Part shown: piece by piece, positions 1-12,584 of the stretch
Position numbering within the stretch: the first letter of the stretch is position 1
How the letters are laid out: every line of letters begins with the position of its first letter
Source: Cucumis sativus
Lineage: Eukaryota > Streptophyta > Magnoliopsida > Cucurbitales > Cucurbitaceae
NCBI RefSeq assembly: GCF_000004075.3
Contig: NC_026660.2
Span: 12,462,001 to 12,526,000, forward strand
Reading direction: 5' to 3'
Length of the DNA: 64,000 nucleotides
Notes under the pieces: generated by a model
What the model was told of the DNA's origin: nothing
Database searches by the model: none
What the model saw: only the letters and a program-made list of their open reading frames with translations
Program-made: the position numbers and the translations under genes

Positions 1-1100
1 TTTAATCAACCCCAACCATACTTTTTTTGGATTATAATTCATTATTTTGGATTATAATATTTTCTGGACCTTCCATTTTAATCTTTATATTTTCCATTAT
101 TGTAAATAAATCTTACAACTAAAATTAGTCATTTACACAACTTCAGACCATGCAAACCAAAATGTTAGTTTAACCACAGCTTGAATTATTATTATTATTT
201 TATTATTATAAATCCTTTTTAAATTTAAGTTTTTTAAAAAATATAACAAAAACGCAAAAAAATTTACATACAACAATTTTAAAACAAGTTAAAAACTCAC
301 ACAACAAAAATAAGACACTCGTATAATATAATCTAAAATATCATTTAGATATTGATTCACATTGTTTATCTAAACAATCGTTTGAGTCTATCATTATCTA
401 ACTGAAATAGACAATGATAGTGGTCTATCTCTATCTATCTTGGATAAACAATTAATTATTTAGATATTGGTACAAGATAGATATTGTACAAAATCTAAAT
501 GATCTTGGTAGGTATTGGTATTAGTAAACAATCGTTTATATCTTGGTGACGATCTTTAAGATCTATCACTTATTTATTTGGAATATAAATAATAGTGATC
601 ATTTAGATTTTGGTATGCATTGAAAAAAAAATGAGAGATAATGAAGAAGGAATAAATTCTGGAGGAAGAGAACAAGAAACCGCGAATAAGAAAAGTGAGA
701 ATATAAAGGAATGGTAACGATATGAAGATGTACAATAATTCAATACTCCATGTGTAAATGATAGGTGGATTCTATGTTAGATATAACAAAATGAGTTAAA
801 TTAGTTATAAATATGGTAAAAAAAAAAAGGAAAATTATTTAGCAACATTTGTAAAAGTAGAAAAAATAAAACTTAGGAGGATAGAGTCATCGTAACCATT
901 CTTTTTTATAGCCCTATAATATAAGTAATTACTTTTCATATCTGTCATGTAATTTTTCTTTATTAAAATTGGACTATAATTTTCTATGACAAATTAAAAT
1001 TTTGTTTTATTTTGTTTTTTTAATTTTATTGTTTAAAACAATGTTCGAAATTTGGAAGGGAAGAGATTGAGAAGGCTTTATAGAGCCTTCACGACGACGA
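1..1100. other. AT-rich intergenic DNA with a degenerate repeat
   Basis: No coding region is visible. Bases about 307-640 form a block of imperfect direct and inverted motifs (variants of CAATCGTTTA, GATCATTTAGATTT and TAGATATTGGTA). The same motifs recur at about 10950-11230, so this is probably a member of a dispersed repeat family. The last ~80 bases before the first gene become GC-richer (ACGACGACG-type sequence near 1090-1107), as expected for its 5' leader. Confidence 0.5.
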
Positions 1101-1170
1101 AACGACGTCGTGGATCTGGACAGCGAGGATGCGTTTGCTACTGAATCAGTGAGAGAGAAAGGTAAAGCGG

Positions 1171-1801
1171 ATGAGCCATGGCTTCCACTACATTCATTTC
1201 TCTATCTCTACCAATTTCCCTCTCCTCTTCCAACCTTCTTCCTACTCTCCGTTCTTCCTCATCCCCCCGTTCCCTTTCTCCACCGCTCTCTTTTCCCGCC
1301 CAACACTTCCCCTTCTCAATCCTCTCCGCCAAAATCGTCAAAAACAACTCTCAATTTCGAGGATCCATGCCGCCACATCTCAACAAACTTTACCCTCAGA
1401 TTCCGCCGCACTGCTGGCCGCCGAGAAATCGCAGGAGATAGTAGGATCCACCAATGACGACGGCGTCTCCACGATAATCTCTGTTCTTCTCTTTACTGCT
1501 TTCATCGGTCTTTCTATTCTCACAATCGGGGTAAAATCATTTCGATTGAATATCATCCCTTTGGTTGGGGCTTTTCTTTTCTTTTCTTTTACACATCCGG
1601 TTGTTGTGTGTCTCTTGGTTTCAGGTGATCTACATTGGTGTGACGGATTTCTTGCAGAAAAGAGAGAAGGAGAAGTTTGAGAAAGAGGAAGCGGGGAAGA
1701 AGAAGAAGAGTGGGAAAAAGAAGAAAGTTAGAGCTAGAGGTGGACCGAGAGGATTTGGACAGAAGGTTGAAGGAGAAGAAGAAGAAGATGATGAAAATTG
1801 A
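1171..1801 (+). CDS. Small plastid-type single-pass membrane protein, two exons
   Basis: Exon 1 is 1171-1530 and exon 2 is 1625-1801; the intron is GT...AG (TTTCAG acceptor) and the join is in phase 0, giving 178 aa. Residues 1-70 are rich in Ser, Pro, Leu and Phe and almost free of acidic residues, then comes Arg-Ile-His-Ala-Ala, which fits a plastid transit peptide. One hydrophobic segment follows (about residues 101-125, STIISVLLFTAFIGLSIL plus the first exon 2 residues). The tail is very charged: KREKEKFEKEE, then Lys-rich KKKKSGKKKK, an Arg/Gly patch and a C-terminal acidic EGEEEEDDEN. Together this suggests a thylakoid or envelope protein with a long charged stromal tail. I do not recognise a named domain and assign no function. 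The N-terminus is uncertain: a second ATG at 1178, in another frame and better context, begins an even more typical transit peptide (see findings). Exon 2 and the membrane segment are the firm parts. Confidence 0.72.
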
Positions 1802-3299
1802 AGCAAATTCTGGAAATTCTGCTATTTGGTACTGTCTAATTTACGTATAAATTTAGATGAATTTTGCTTCTCGATCATGAATTTTGGGTTCTTTTATTGT
1901 TAGCTGAAATGTTTTAATGATTCCGTTTAGTGAAATTAAATTTAGTTCAATTTGTTTATCTTATCTGTTTACCTTAGCAAATATTTTGGACGATTTTGCT
2001 ATTTTCACATAATTAAAGTTGGAGATTCAATCTTATCCCTAAGCAATTGAGAAAAATAAAATCTATGATTAGTCTCAACACAAATTAAACTCTTTGGTCA
2101 TCAAATTAGTCCTGGCTAGCCAAATTAATCGTGGGAAGATTCTCCAAAAAAGAAATCCTCGAAGTTGAATGGGTTTGACCACTTTAATGGCTAGTTGGAT
2201 GAAAATTGTTATTTGACATAATCATCTCAGATACAGCTTCTCATAAGATAATTATTTTTTAAAACAAAACAATCAACATACAAATGAATTCTTGAATTCT
2301 AACCTTTAAATCCTATGGGTTGGCTTTTCATTTTATCTCACAATAATTTGTAGTTAAACCGAATCATACAATAGTCATATTGAAAAAAAAAACTTGTTAA
2401 AATTAAGTAATTGTGTATGCCTAATCCTATGTTATTGCTTCCGAATAATCATACGGTGAATACGCGAATCTTATCAATTTTTCAGCATAAAAAATCTCAT
2501 ACCTTTTTACTCAAAAAAAAAAAAAAAAAAAATCCTCAAAACTTCACTAAAGATTATTACTACAAAATGAATATTAATTAATTAGAATGGTTTGAGACAT
2601 TCACTTATAAATTCCTTGACTTAAAAATTCAGTAAAACATAAAATTTAACACATGGAACTATACACAACCCATCAATTTAATCGACCTTCAATCAATTTT
2701 TTTTTAAAATTCTTGAAGTCTAAATTCAGTTAATAAATTGATCAAGGAAATGAAATAAAAGACAGGGAGAAGAAAAGGATAAGAAAAAAGTATTGAGTAA
2801 GAGAGTTGAAGAGGAAAGAGTGATGAAAATATTAGCATACATGAGAAGAAAACTATGGCCTCGATAATCTAACATAAACAGCTCTTCTTCACATGGGCAA
2901 CATTTTGTACAGTCACGCTAAAACATATAGATGGGAAAAAAACTACCTCAACATTTTAAAGTCATTTACAAGGAGAAAAAAAAACTAAAAGTATAGGCAG
3001 GCAGCCCCTTTTCTTTATCTCGTTCGCAGCAATTGGGTGCCATTCAACATCGGTGCCGCGAAATTGATCGATTTTCTACGTATAAAGCAGCTTAAAACTA
3101 CAAATGTACAGGCTTCCTTCCAAAGTACAAACAAACTTGTTTTATTTTCAATCAGCTCATACCTGTCTTCACAGAGAGGTTGAGGTTGAGGTTGAGCTAC
3201 TGCTCTAGATCATAAAACGGAAAAGGGAGTGGAAAGAGTCGAAGAAGCTTGCTCGCTCGTTCTGGCGGTTGCTTCGGTTAGCTGTACATATTTTCTTTC
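1802..3299. other. Intergenic region between convergent genes
   Basis: This holds the 3' ends of the plastid-protein gene (+) and the Pumilio gene (-), which converge here. About 3000-3299 is less AT-rich and probably forms the Pumilio 3' UTR. It contains the short triplicate GAGGTTGAGGTTGAGGTTGAG at 3176-3196. A run of about 20 A lies at 2513-2531. No further coding potential was seen. Confidence 0.5.
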
Positions 3300-6200
3300 C
3301 TAAGTCACCAAAGAAGGGTGTGGAGAAGACTGAGCTGCAATTCTCCTTTCTGCAAATAATCCATATGGGAGTGTTGGTCTCAATTCACACGCGTCAAAAA
3401 AATTGTCAATAAAGACGCGATAAGAAATGTATATTATATACCTCCAGCCGCAACAAGTTTCTCTACGCGGGCAACAATGTGCTTCCCGTAAGTATATTTC
3501 TTCAGTGCATTGAGATGAACTTTGATTCGAGAGAGAATCAGTTCACGCTGTTGGTCGTCACAAGTCTCAAGCACTTTTTGGACAACATAGTTTGCGAATT
3601 GATCTTTCATCATAGCCTGAAGTAATGTTCAACAACAGATTATAAGCTAGACTGGTAAGAATTCACATTCGTTTTGTAATTAATTGGACATGGACATTCC
3701 TCAGCGGGCAAGAGACATTATCACAGTGCATAAGAGGTGAATGTTCACAAACCTGTAGGGGCTCATTTTCATCTGTAGTTCCAAGCATTTCGCTCACCAA
3801 CAGCTGGCGTTCTGTAGGACCACCAAAGGTTAAGCATTTCTCAACGACATTGGATGCAAACTTCTGCTGACTCATTTGTACTATTCTACCAGCCAATTCC
3901 TTAATAATTGCAGAACGCTCATGAGATTTTCCATGCTCCAATACATGCTGTTGAGGAGAAAATCAGACAAAGTAATTCAAAATATCTTAGTCTATTTGCA
4001 CAGCCAAAAAATGAAATTAAGAGTTTAACTTTCACATTAACTATATAACTAAAAACAAACAGACATTAAGTGAATTATCATCGATTTCAAAAGAGTTTGT
4101 CTAGAAGCATGAACCTGAACAACATAATTTCCATATTGGTCTTGTGCCAACATGCTAACAGATCCTAGAATTTCCTCCATAACTCGACTCTGAGTAGTTT
4201 CGTCCTTGCAGTGTTCAAGAACTCTCTGTCACAGGGAAAACGTATCAGTGTAGTTCATGCGAGTCAAATCAGCTCGATGCAGTTAAGGAAATAAAGCATG
4301 TAAAAATCACCTGTATCACACGACACCCGTATGGGTGAGTTGAGAGTGTCACAACTTGATCAAAAAATGTTGAAACTATAAAATGGATTGCTGACTCTGG
4401 GACACATTCTATACACTTTTGTATAACATGATTCCCATTCTGATCCCGTACACAGCGCATGACATGCCCATCAAGCTCTCCGACCATTTTAATCTTTTGG
4501 TCCAGATCTACTACTTCAATTGCCTGATCAATTGAGTTGAACATATATATGTGACATCCCATCAGTAAATCATGAAATCTCATTACATGATTAGAATGAG
4601 TATTACAAACATCAGTTAGTCACATTAGGAATAGCAACTGATAACGAAGAAGCAAAAGTTGAAATTCATCAAGGCTCCATTCATTTATTTTCATTTCAGA
4701 GAGGATAATTTAGCCCTTCTTTAGTGACCATATCACCAAGCTGACATGTCTCTGTCGCTCATGGAAACACATACGTTGCACCAGAAAGAATGTACAAGAG
4801 GAGGAAGAGGATTAGAGGCAAACCCAACCTAAGACAAGGGAGACTACTACCAAAAGCCTCCACACCATACTCAAAGTGTGTTTCTCACTGCAAGTATTAA
4901 CATTTACATAGATCATTACAAAAACGTTAACTTTCATTAGTTGATTTAACTGCCCAAATTAGAATATTGCTAAATTAACTCTTGAAGTCTATAACAAGTA
5001 AGTAATTTGATGTTGCACTAAAGTGACTGAAAATGTTTTAAAGAGGAGGATATTGGGTTCAACAGTTGAGAGGAGATAAAACAGGCACAGTGTTCAGAAG
5101 ATAATACGGATTCCAGCTTAAGATAAGCAGTATGTTAGGATACTAACAATAATTTAGACTGAAAGGACTGTATAAATGGCTTAAACAGAGGCGGTACTCT
5201 GGTTTACTTTATTTATATATAAAGCCAAATGATCCAGATTCACAAGATGAAAAGAAATAACAAGAAACAACAAGGAAAAATGCAGAAAAGATCATACCAG
5301 CCTCTTGGTTTTAAGAGACCCTGGTGGCTGCTGTAGCCCTACCTCCTAAAAGTTAAAAATACCCTAGCTACTCCAACCTAATAATCCTATTTATAGACTC
5401 ACATATTCCTCAGCCCAGTGGGCCCTACCACTCAGAACGTCCTTCCAATCATTTCTCCATAATAATTCCCTGTGCAGTTACTTTTCTACCCTTCCTCCTA
5501 TAAGTATGGATAATTGGGGGTCTTACACAGTACCTTCTGGATCACTCGACAACCATACATCTGAAGACTCAGTGTAAGTACATGACCAAAAAGCTTATTG
5601 GCCAATTCTCTTCGCTGTGCTGCAAGTCCATGCTCAAAGAACTGCATATAATGTACTCTGGTAATTAGCATATAGAACCAAAACAAGGTAATAATACCAA
5701 AAAATAACAACAATTATCGTTCAGAAAGGACTGATTACCTTTTGAATCACATAATTTCCAAAGACATCCGTCATCAGAGCAAGAGCTTGCGGCATAATTT
5801 CCTGATAAATCATATTTTTTTCATCAGCAGTAGCTGTTTCAAGTTTTTGCTGAATGAATCGGCTCCCATATTGATCCCCACTGCTCATAAATAAGTGACA
5901 GAAGAAGAGAAGAAATCCCTTTAGAATAGGATTGTGCTGATAAATCACATATAATCAGTTCAACAAGCAAGATATACACATACCTGAATTCAAACACATG
6001 ACCCGCAATTTCAGAAAGTTCAAAACATTTTGTCTTATTGCTTTTGAACTCCTCTAGTAAAGAAGATGAAAAGCTTTCGTTAATATTTCCAACATCCAGA
6101 TGCCAAGGACTCATAACACCACCTAAGTTCCTTGCAGCCGAAGGATAGCGCAGATGGAGATCATTATGCCTGATAGGACTACCAGGTCCTACAGGTGAGT

Positions 6201-8649
6201 TAGAAAGGACAGGACTAGCCATAGGACTTCCAGGATATGACATATGAACTCCAAAAGCTGGATTTCCGAAATAACCATGATGATTTGAAACACCAGATTT
6301 ACCACTGAATGGGACATTATATTGCGATTTTGGAGGTGATAGAAGGGCCCCCACGTAAGCCTTCTGCAGTTCTAGCTGATTCATATATGAATTGCCCAGA
6401 TAATTTCTATCAAGAGAAGGATCATTTAAAGCACCCAGTTGTGCTGCATATTCAGATGTCCTCAAGTATTGAAGATAAATGGGATCTACAAAGGATGCCT
6501 GAAGAGCATTACCAGACATTTGACCACCTAGTTTACCAAGAATATGTGAATCCGGAGCAGAAGAAGTCAAGTTAGTTGCAGAAGCTAAACTTCCACCAAG
6601 AACTCGTGACTCCAAACCAGAGGCTCCCAAAGCTGAAGCTGAGGCAACATTTTCAAACAATGTTGGTAAATTACCAGAGCCAAGTTGACCAGGCATCATA
6701 GATGCCAAAGGTGGACTAATTGAATATCCACTCAGGCCAAAGTTCTGATAAGTCAAATTTGTGCCGTCGACATGCTGATACTGAGCTCCGTTGTTATGAG
6801 ATGAAGCATGTGAACCACCTTTCAAGTACGAGTTCGCAGAAGGAACAGAAGACTGTTTGAGTTCAGCATGTCTGTCTCTGGAGGAGTTGGGTCCCCCACC
6901 ATTGTTGTCATTTAAGTCCGAGAATGAAGATCTGGGTTGACCTCCAGACTCAGTCTTCTTAGCAAATGACTGTTGCTTAATATGATTCTGACCACCTTGC
7001 AAGCCATATGCATAGCCCTGTTGGTTATTACTATCTTGTTTGATTTGAGATAGCAAATGCCCTTCTTCATTTATGGTGTCATCCGGTGACAAGTTCATAC
7101 CAGATAAAGCTGAAACCAAATCTGAAGACTCGTTGATTCCAGATGAAACTCCATTAAATGAATTTGGGCTTGCAATGTTCCTTTTCTCAGAAGCTCCAAC
7201 TCTCCCACCTCCAATAGGAGTGAGACAAGGACTGGGAGCCCTTGCAACAAGCTGAGGATCAGGTGTGTTGCTTCTTGACAATGAAGCACCCACAGCAGCT
7301 GCATAAGTGTACGAAGAAGGTGCTCCAATACTTTGACCAGCAGAGGAGCTCTGACCATTTGCACCCGTTCGCATAACTTCAGAAATCATTAAATCATGGC
7401 GCAAATTGGCCAGCTCATCGGTAGCACCCATAGTCTCGACGTTATCGTCAAAGGCATTGCGGCTGGCCGGACGGGATGGCAGCCCAGTAACAGGAGTCGT
7501 GCGTCCCATGTCATCCTGCATACACGTTAGACGCTAAAACACTTGGAAAAAGACTAATCCGAAATGGGGACATCTTAAAGGTCAATTATTTTGTAAGAAT
7601 CAATTTCACATCAAAGTGACATGCAACAAATATACAATTAATGCCAAACTCAAGAAACACAAGCAAAATGGGATAAACTAACAAGCAGGGGAGTTGCACG
7701 ATATTAGAAAGCAAATGAAGATACAATTTTATACAAAAGCATGTGATCACTTCAAAACAAAATTCAGTAGGCCAAAACAATCATGAGTAGCAACAATAAC
7801 AGTAATAACACTTGGAAAATCAAATTGAACCGATCAGACCGATTAAAATCAATCACTCAAAGAACAAACCATCAACAAACACCCAAACATTAACAACTTA
7901 CAAAATTGTAAAATATAAACTCAAGACTTCTATTTGACTGAAACATTTGTGAACCCAATGCAATATACATCAATGCTCAAACTTACTACCAACGTCAAGC
8001 AGCAATAGAAATGACAGAATCAAATAAAATGAAAGCAATTTACCTGAAAGATTTCAGCTAGACTCTTCTGTTTGGTTCCAAGTCCTAAACCAGGTAAACC
8101 AATCAAACCGTCGCCACCCCACTCAGCCGCACCACGCCCTTTGTCCAACTCAACCTCAGTTGCTTGTTTCCTAGCATTAAACCCAGGAGGCATAGAAAAC
8201 AAGGATCTGTTGATGTTATCAGGTCCAACATTCGATCGCCTCGTATCTCCAATCCCTCCCAACCCCAAATTTGCCCCTTTCAACCTCTGCGCAGACTTCC
8301 AATCCTCCTTCGAAATCAACGGAGGTGGAAGCCGAGGATTAAGATTCACATTTGAGTAATAGTATGACAAGTAAGCTGGATCAGACCTAAGCTGCTCTTC
8401 TGATACAAAACCATTCCCATTCTTAGAACCAGTTATTTCCGCAAAAGCATTAGCAGAACCAGCAATCCCACCAACCAAACCACCCACCGCACTCAAAGAG
8501 CCTTCAACAGTCGGCGGAGCTGATCCACTTCTATACAAATTCAGCTCGCGTTCACGATCATCAGCCTCTTGCCGACGCTGTTCACGAAGTAATAACCCTA
8601 TCTCCGTCTCTAATTCATCACCAAACGATCCTTCGTTTCCACCAAACAT
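3300..8649 (-). CDS. PUM: Pumilio (PUF) RNA-binding protein, nine exons, APUM1-6 group
   Basis: The exons read on the minus strand are 8649-8044, 7515-5984, 5880-5739, 5641-5534, 4523-4311, 4225-4115, 3947-3753, 3616-3442 and 3349-3300. They join in frame to 1043 aa, the usual length for this group. The start is fixed by an in-frame TAG 17 codons upstream with no earlier ATG. The N-terminus has the plant Pumilio signature [17 protein letters not shown], then low-complexity Ser/Asn/Gly sequence to about residue 700. All eight PUF repeats follow, with base-reading triplets S719/R720/Q723, N755/Y756/Q759, C791/R792/Q795, N827/H828/Q831, C863/R864/Q867, N900/Y901/Q904, S936/N937/E940 and N978/Y979/Q982. 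By the known PUF code these read UGUA(N)AUA in mRNA 3' UTRs. Such proteins are cytoplasmic repressors of translation and stability. Intron 4 (4524-5533) holds a solo LTR. Which Arabidopsis paralogue is closest cannot be decided by eye. Confidence 0.95.
5128..5532 (-). mobile_element. Solo LTR of a retrotransposon in Pumilio intron 4
   Basis: The element is 5133-5527 (395 bp). It starts TGTTAGGA, ends TCTTACA, and is flanked by a perfect 5-bp target duplication CAGTA (5128-5132 and 5528-5532). Read on the minus strand it begins TGTAAGACCCCC and has CTATAAATAG (about 5386-5396), which fits an LTR TATA box, and an AATAAAG downstream that could serve for polyadenylation. No internal retroviral-type coding sequence or second LTR is present, so it is a solo LTR left by recombination. 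It lies in the same orientation as the host gene, and its right target duplication overlaps the first bases of the intron. The superfamily (Copia or Gypsy) cannot be told from the LTR alone. Confidence 0.85.
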
Positions 8650-9180
8650 CGGTCTAACCCTTCCACCTCTAATCTGATCACTACCCTCAGCACAACCCTA
8701 AAAGAAAAAAAAACCCCAAAAACAAAAACAAAAAAATTGCAGAAACAACTATTTACAGCTAAAAGAAGTATCCTAAACTGATCAAAACCAAAATTTCTTT
8801 TCGTTGCACCAATTCCCTATCTCAAAACTTTACAACCTAACCATCAATTCGCACCCCCAAGAAAAAAAAAATGTTACAAAAAAACATTAATGTTTTCACT
8901 ACAACCTAAATTCTCTCAAAACACACAAAATTCTCTAACATAATCATGTAATAAGGACAGCAGTAACAGAAAAAATATAACAAATTCTAAGTTGTAAGAA
9001 GTTGATAGGAAAAAAAAAAGGTGAAGAATCGAAAAGGAAAAAAAAAAAAAGATTCCCAGAGCTGAAATGAGATCAAGAAGAAGGATTGAGATAATAGAGA
9101 ACAAAGACGGAGACAGCTGAGATCAATCCGGCGGCGATTGCTACAAACGAGAACCCTTTTAGGGTTTTATTCCATTTGAA
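8650..9180 (-). promoter_or_regulatory. Pumilio 5' leader with probable UTR intron
   Basis: Minus-strand sequence just upstream of the start has a long pyrimidine tract ending CTTTTAG at 8698, a good acceptor for an intron in the 5' UTR; the 5'-UTR part of the start exon would then begin at 8697. Further upstream (about 9105-9170) the DNA is GC-richer and contains AACCCTAAAAGGG and GCCGCCGG, which resembles a first untranslated exon. The donor could not be fixed. No clear TATA box was chosen. Confidence 0.4.
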
Positions 9181-9236
9181 GGTGAGATTAAATACAGTAA
9201 AGGTAAAAATAAATAAATAAAATAAAATAAAATCAT

Positions 9237-9239
<3 letters not shown>

Positions 9240-9271
<32 letters not shown>
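9240..9271. repeat. TA dinucleotide microsatellite
   Basis: An uninterrupted TA run of about 15 units lies upstream of the Pumilio leader. Similar but shorter TA runs occur at 28091-28111 and 30259-30278. These are likely to vary in length between plants. Confidence 0.9.
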
Positions 9272-9276
<5 letters not shown>

Positions 9277-9485
9277 CTGGAAAATAATATGTTTATTTTA
9301 GAAAAAAAGAATTTAAATTTGGGTGATTGACTTAGCGAAGCAATGATAACTGACTGATAAAAAAAAATGACATAGGAAAATGAGTTTGCAAAAAATGAGA
9401 ATTTTAAGAGAGAAAATAAAAAATAAATGAATAGACGATGAAGATGAGTTCTTGTGTGTTTAAGGCAAGAATCTCCAGATGACAC

Positions 9486-12400
9486 GTCAGTTCCATTGGA
9501 TTCTACCCGTACCCTTTTATATTTAGAATAGTACAGGTAAATATCCTTAAATTTACACTTCTACTTCCCTTTCTTTCTTTTTCTTTTTTTTACTTTTACT
9601 CTTCCTTCCCTTATCTTTACACCTAATCTTTTTCTTTTTAAATTGCCTTTTATCTTATTTCGGATGTATGATGTGGCTCTTTTTTATTGGCTTAAATTCC
9701 ATTTTTTTTCTTATTTGTTCTTTTCTTCACACTCCTTATATATATATTTTTTTTTATTATTGTTATTTTTAGATGAGAATAAGCAACACAAACACGAGGA
9801 ATAAAGTTGTAATGTGAAATTATATGCTACCAAAACAACCGTTATTGTTCTTACTTCATGATATTTTTACTTTTTTTAATTCATTAATAAATAGCTTTGA
9901 CAAAATTACGTTGGAAATTTTGTTTTAAGTTTTTTTTTTTAATATTGAAAATGAATTTATAAAGAAGTGTAGATGTGTTACAACTCCCAACGATTTTATT
10001 GTATGTAAAATTGATGTTATGTAATTCAAAAATAAGATTTCCTTGGTTTGCATTCAAGATAATAGCTACTTTCATATTAAACAATTAACATGTTTGAATA
10101 AATATATGTTAACTTATAACTAATGTTGACTTAAACATTACAAATGGAAAGGGTGTCTAAATTTCTTTCCCTCGTATCCGTTTCCTAAACCAAAAAAAAG
10201 GGAATATGTTACAAAAATATTTCACGAAAACATAATCTTCGTGTAATAACCACAATGGCAACAACAATATAAACAAAGTTTTGAATTATAAGAAGTCGAA
10301 GAGAAAACGGATGAACAAACAAGAAGATGGAAAAAAAGCATAGATAGACAAAAATTAGATTATTGTAGCTTAAAATTTACCCTTTCCTTTTTACCTTAAC
10401 GTATTTATAAATTGAACTAATTTTTGTTTATGTACTATATATTTTTAAATTTGAACGTTTCCTTATTAGTTGTTTGAAAACAATTTCTTAATGGTGCATA
10501 CTTTTTAAGTTAAGGTCTAGCATGTTATGATCCGTTGAATTTGAGTTACTTTATTGAAAGTAAATTTGTTATTTCATATCCTTCGAAAATAGGATTTTGT
10601 TGGCTTGCAATAAAATAGGAATTATAATCCTATTAATTAATTGATGTTAATTTTAATAAATATAACAAAACATCCAAATATTTATGATCCGTGTAACAAA
10701 ATAAAAAAATATAGAAAGTCGGTAAAATGTTTTCATAAATTTCATATTTGTCTTTTATATTGTGGATGATTCATCACTTTTCTTTCGTCTTATTCTGTGC
10801 AATTTTTTCAAATTCTCTTCTAAATTTTTTCAGTTCATTCTCAATATATTTTTTTCTTATATTTTTATTGATCATTTTTTTCTTTCTTTCTCTCTTCATC
10901 GTCTCCTTATTTCTTCCAACTTCTCTTATAGAATATCAAAATCATTTAAATATTACTTTGATACGATCTAAACGATTGCTTACTTGTTAACACAATCGTT
11001 TATATTTGAAGTATTTTTTCATCGTTTAAAAGAACTACATGATCGTGTGAAATATAAATTAAACGATTATCATAATCATCTGGATCATTTAGTATGGTTA
11101 ATACGATCATTTAGATTTGAAACATTTTTTTTCATCGTTAAAAAGAACTACACGGTTGTGTTGATACTACTTACACGATCGTGTATTATTTTCTACACAA
11201 GCGCGTAACATGATTGTTTAAAAAAAGAATTATATTTGCGTCTTTGACCAATTAATAATATGTCAACTAGACCGTTTTTTTGTACTTCTCATTGTGGGCC
11301 ATTGTTTTTTTTTTTTTTTCAAAATTGTTCTATACAGTGTAAAGATTTTGTCGATTTATTATATTTAAAAAAAAAACCCTACATTAAAACCAATGTTGAG
11401 TTAGAGAATAACATACTTTCAAGGAGTATGTACAAATTAACAATTACTTATAAATGACATAGTTTTAGTGTAAATTTAAGAAACTTGAACGTATTGGCCT
11501 AGTAAATCTATTGTGTACATTACAAATTGTTTTGTAATTGATAAATCAATATAATTATAAACAATATATTTACTTATCAATACATAGTTGTGTGTAGATA
11601 AATTATTCATGTAAGATATATAAATTTAACTCATTCAATCAATGAAGTATTATTGTATAAAACTTCCATTTTGATGTTGGATAAGAGTCATAATTAGTTT
11701 ACTATCCCTTAACAACCCCTAATCACACCTAACTTTTCTTAAACTGACGTAAATAATTTTAAGGAGCTTTTTTTAAGAACAATAATAATAAAAAGAACAG
11801 AATATTTACGACTTGATTTTTTTTATAAAGTAAAAATAGTTTGTTCATTTGGTTATTTTTTACGATTTTCTTAATAATAGATGTAATAAAATGATTAAAC
11901 AACCTATTTTGTTTTGTTTTTTTCCTTCTTAAATTTTAAGTTTAGAAAAAAATCATTATAATTTTTATAGAATATTTATGTTTTTATTGAACTTAACTAA
12001 TTAACAAAAAGATGATCTAAAAATGGTTGAGAATGGGACAATATGGGAAAGCACAAGTAAACTTAGGAAATGATAAAAATAGGTTAAGATTTAGGGGAGA
12101 ATGCGAAATAATCTTTCAAAAAAAATACACACAACTAAACTTGGCGATGAGATAATTGGTTTCATGTTTGTTTGTTTTTTTTTTTCTTTTTTCTATTATT
12201 GAGTGTCAACTGTTTTTTGAAAACAATAAATAACCAAATAATAATCTATCAATTAAAAAATATTTTTATAAGGGAGTAAATGAAATTTGTCCTTAACTGG
12301 TTTTTTTTTCTTCAAAATGGTAAATAATTTGTATTTTTTATTATTCTTAAAAAAATATATTTTAAAAAGTTAATTAGTGAATAGATACTGTAATTTTTTT

Positions 12401-12584
12401 CTAAATTAAATCGAGATTTGATGTTTTTTCATCTATTTAGTTCGTGAACTTTCAAAATGAACTCGTTTGACTAATGTTTTAAAAATAGTTTTAAATGGTC
12501 GTTAGAATTACATAGATAGTCAGTTAAAAGAGGTGGAGGTGGAGGCGGAGGCGGAGGTGGATGTTAAATAATGAAGTGACAGTT
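9486..12584. other. AT-rich intergenic DNA without recognised genes
   Basis: No exon-like sequence was found on either strand. Bases 10950-11230 contain alternating GATCATTTAGATTT, ACGATCGTGT and ATCGTTAAAAGAACTACA motifs related to 307-640 and are probably another copy of the same repeat family. An ACGATCGT palindrome occurs at 11174-11181. A G-rich GGTGGAGGCGGAGG-type tract at about 12532-12566 stands out against the AT background. Confidence 0.45.
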
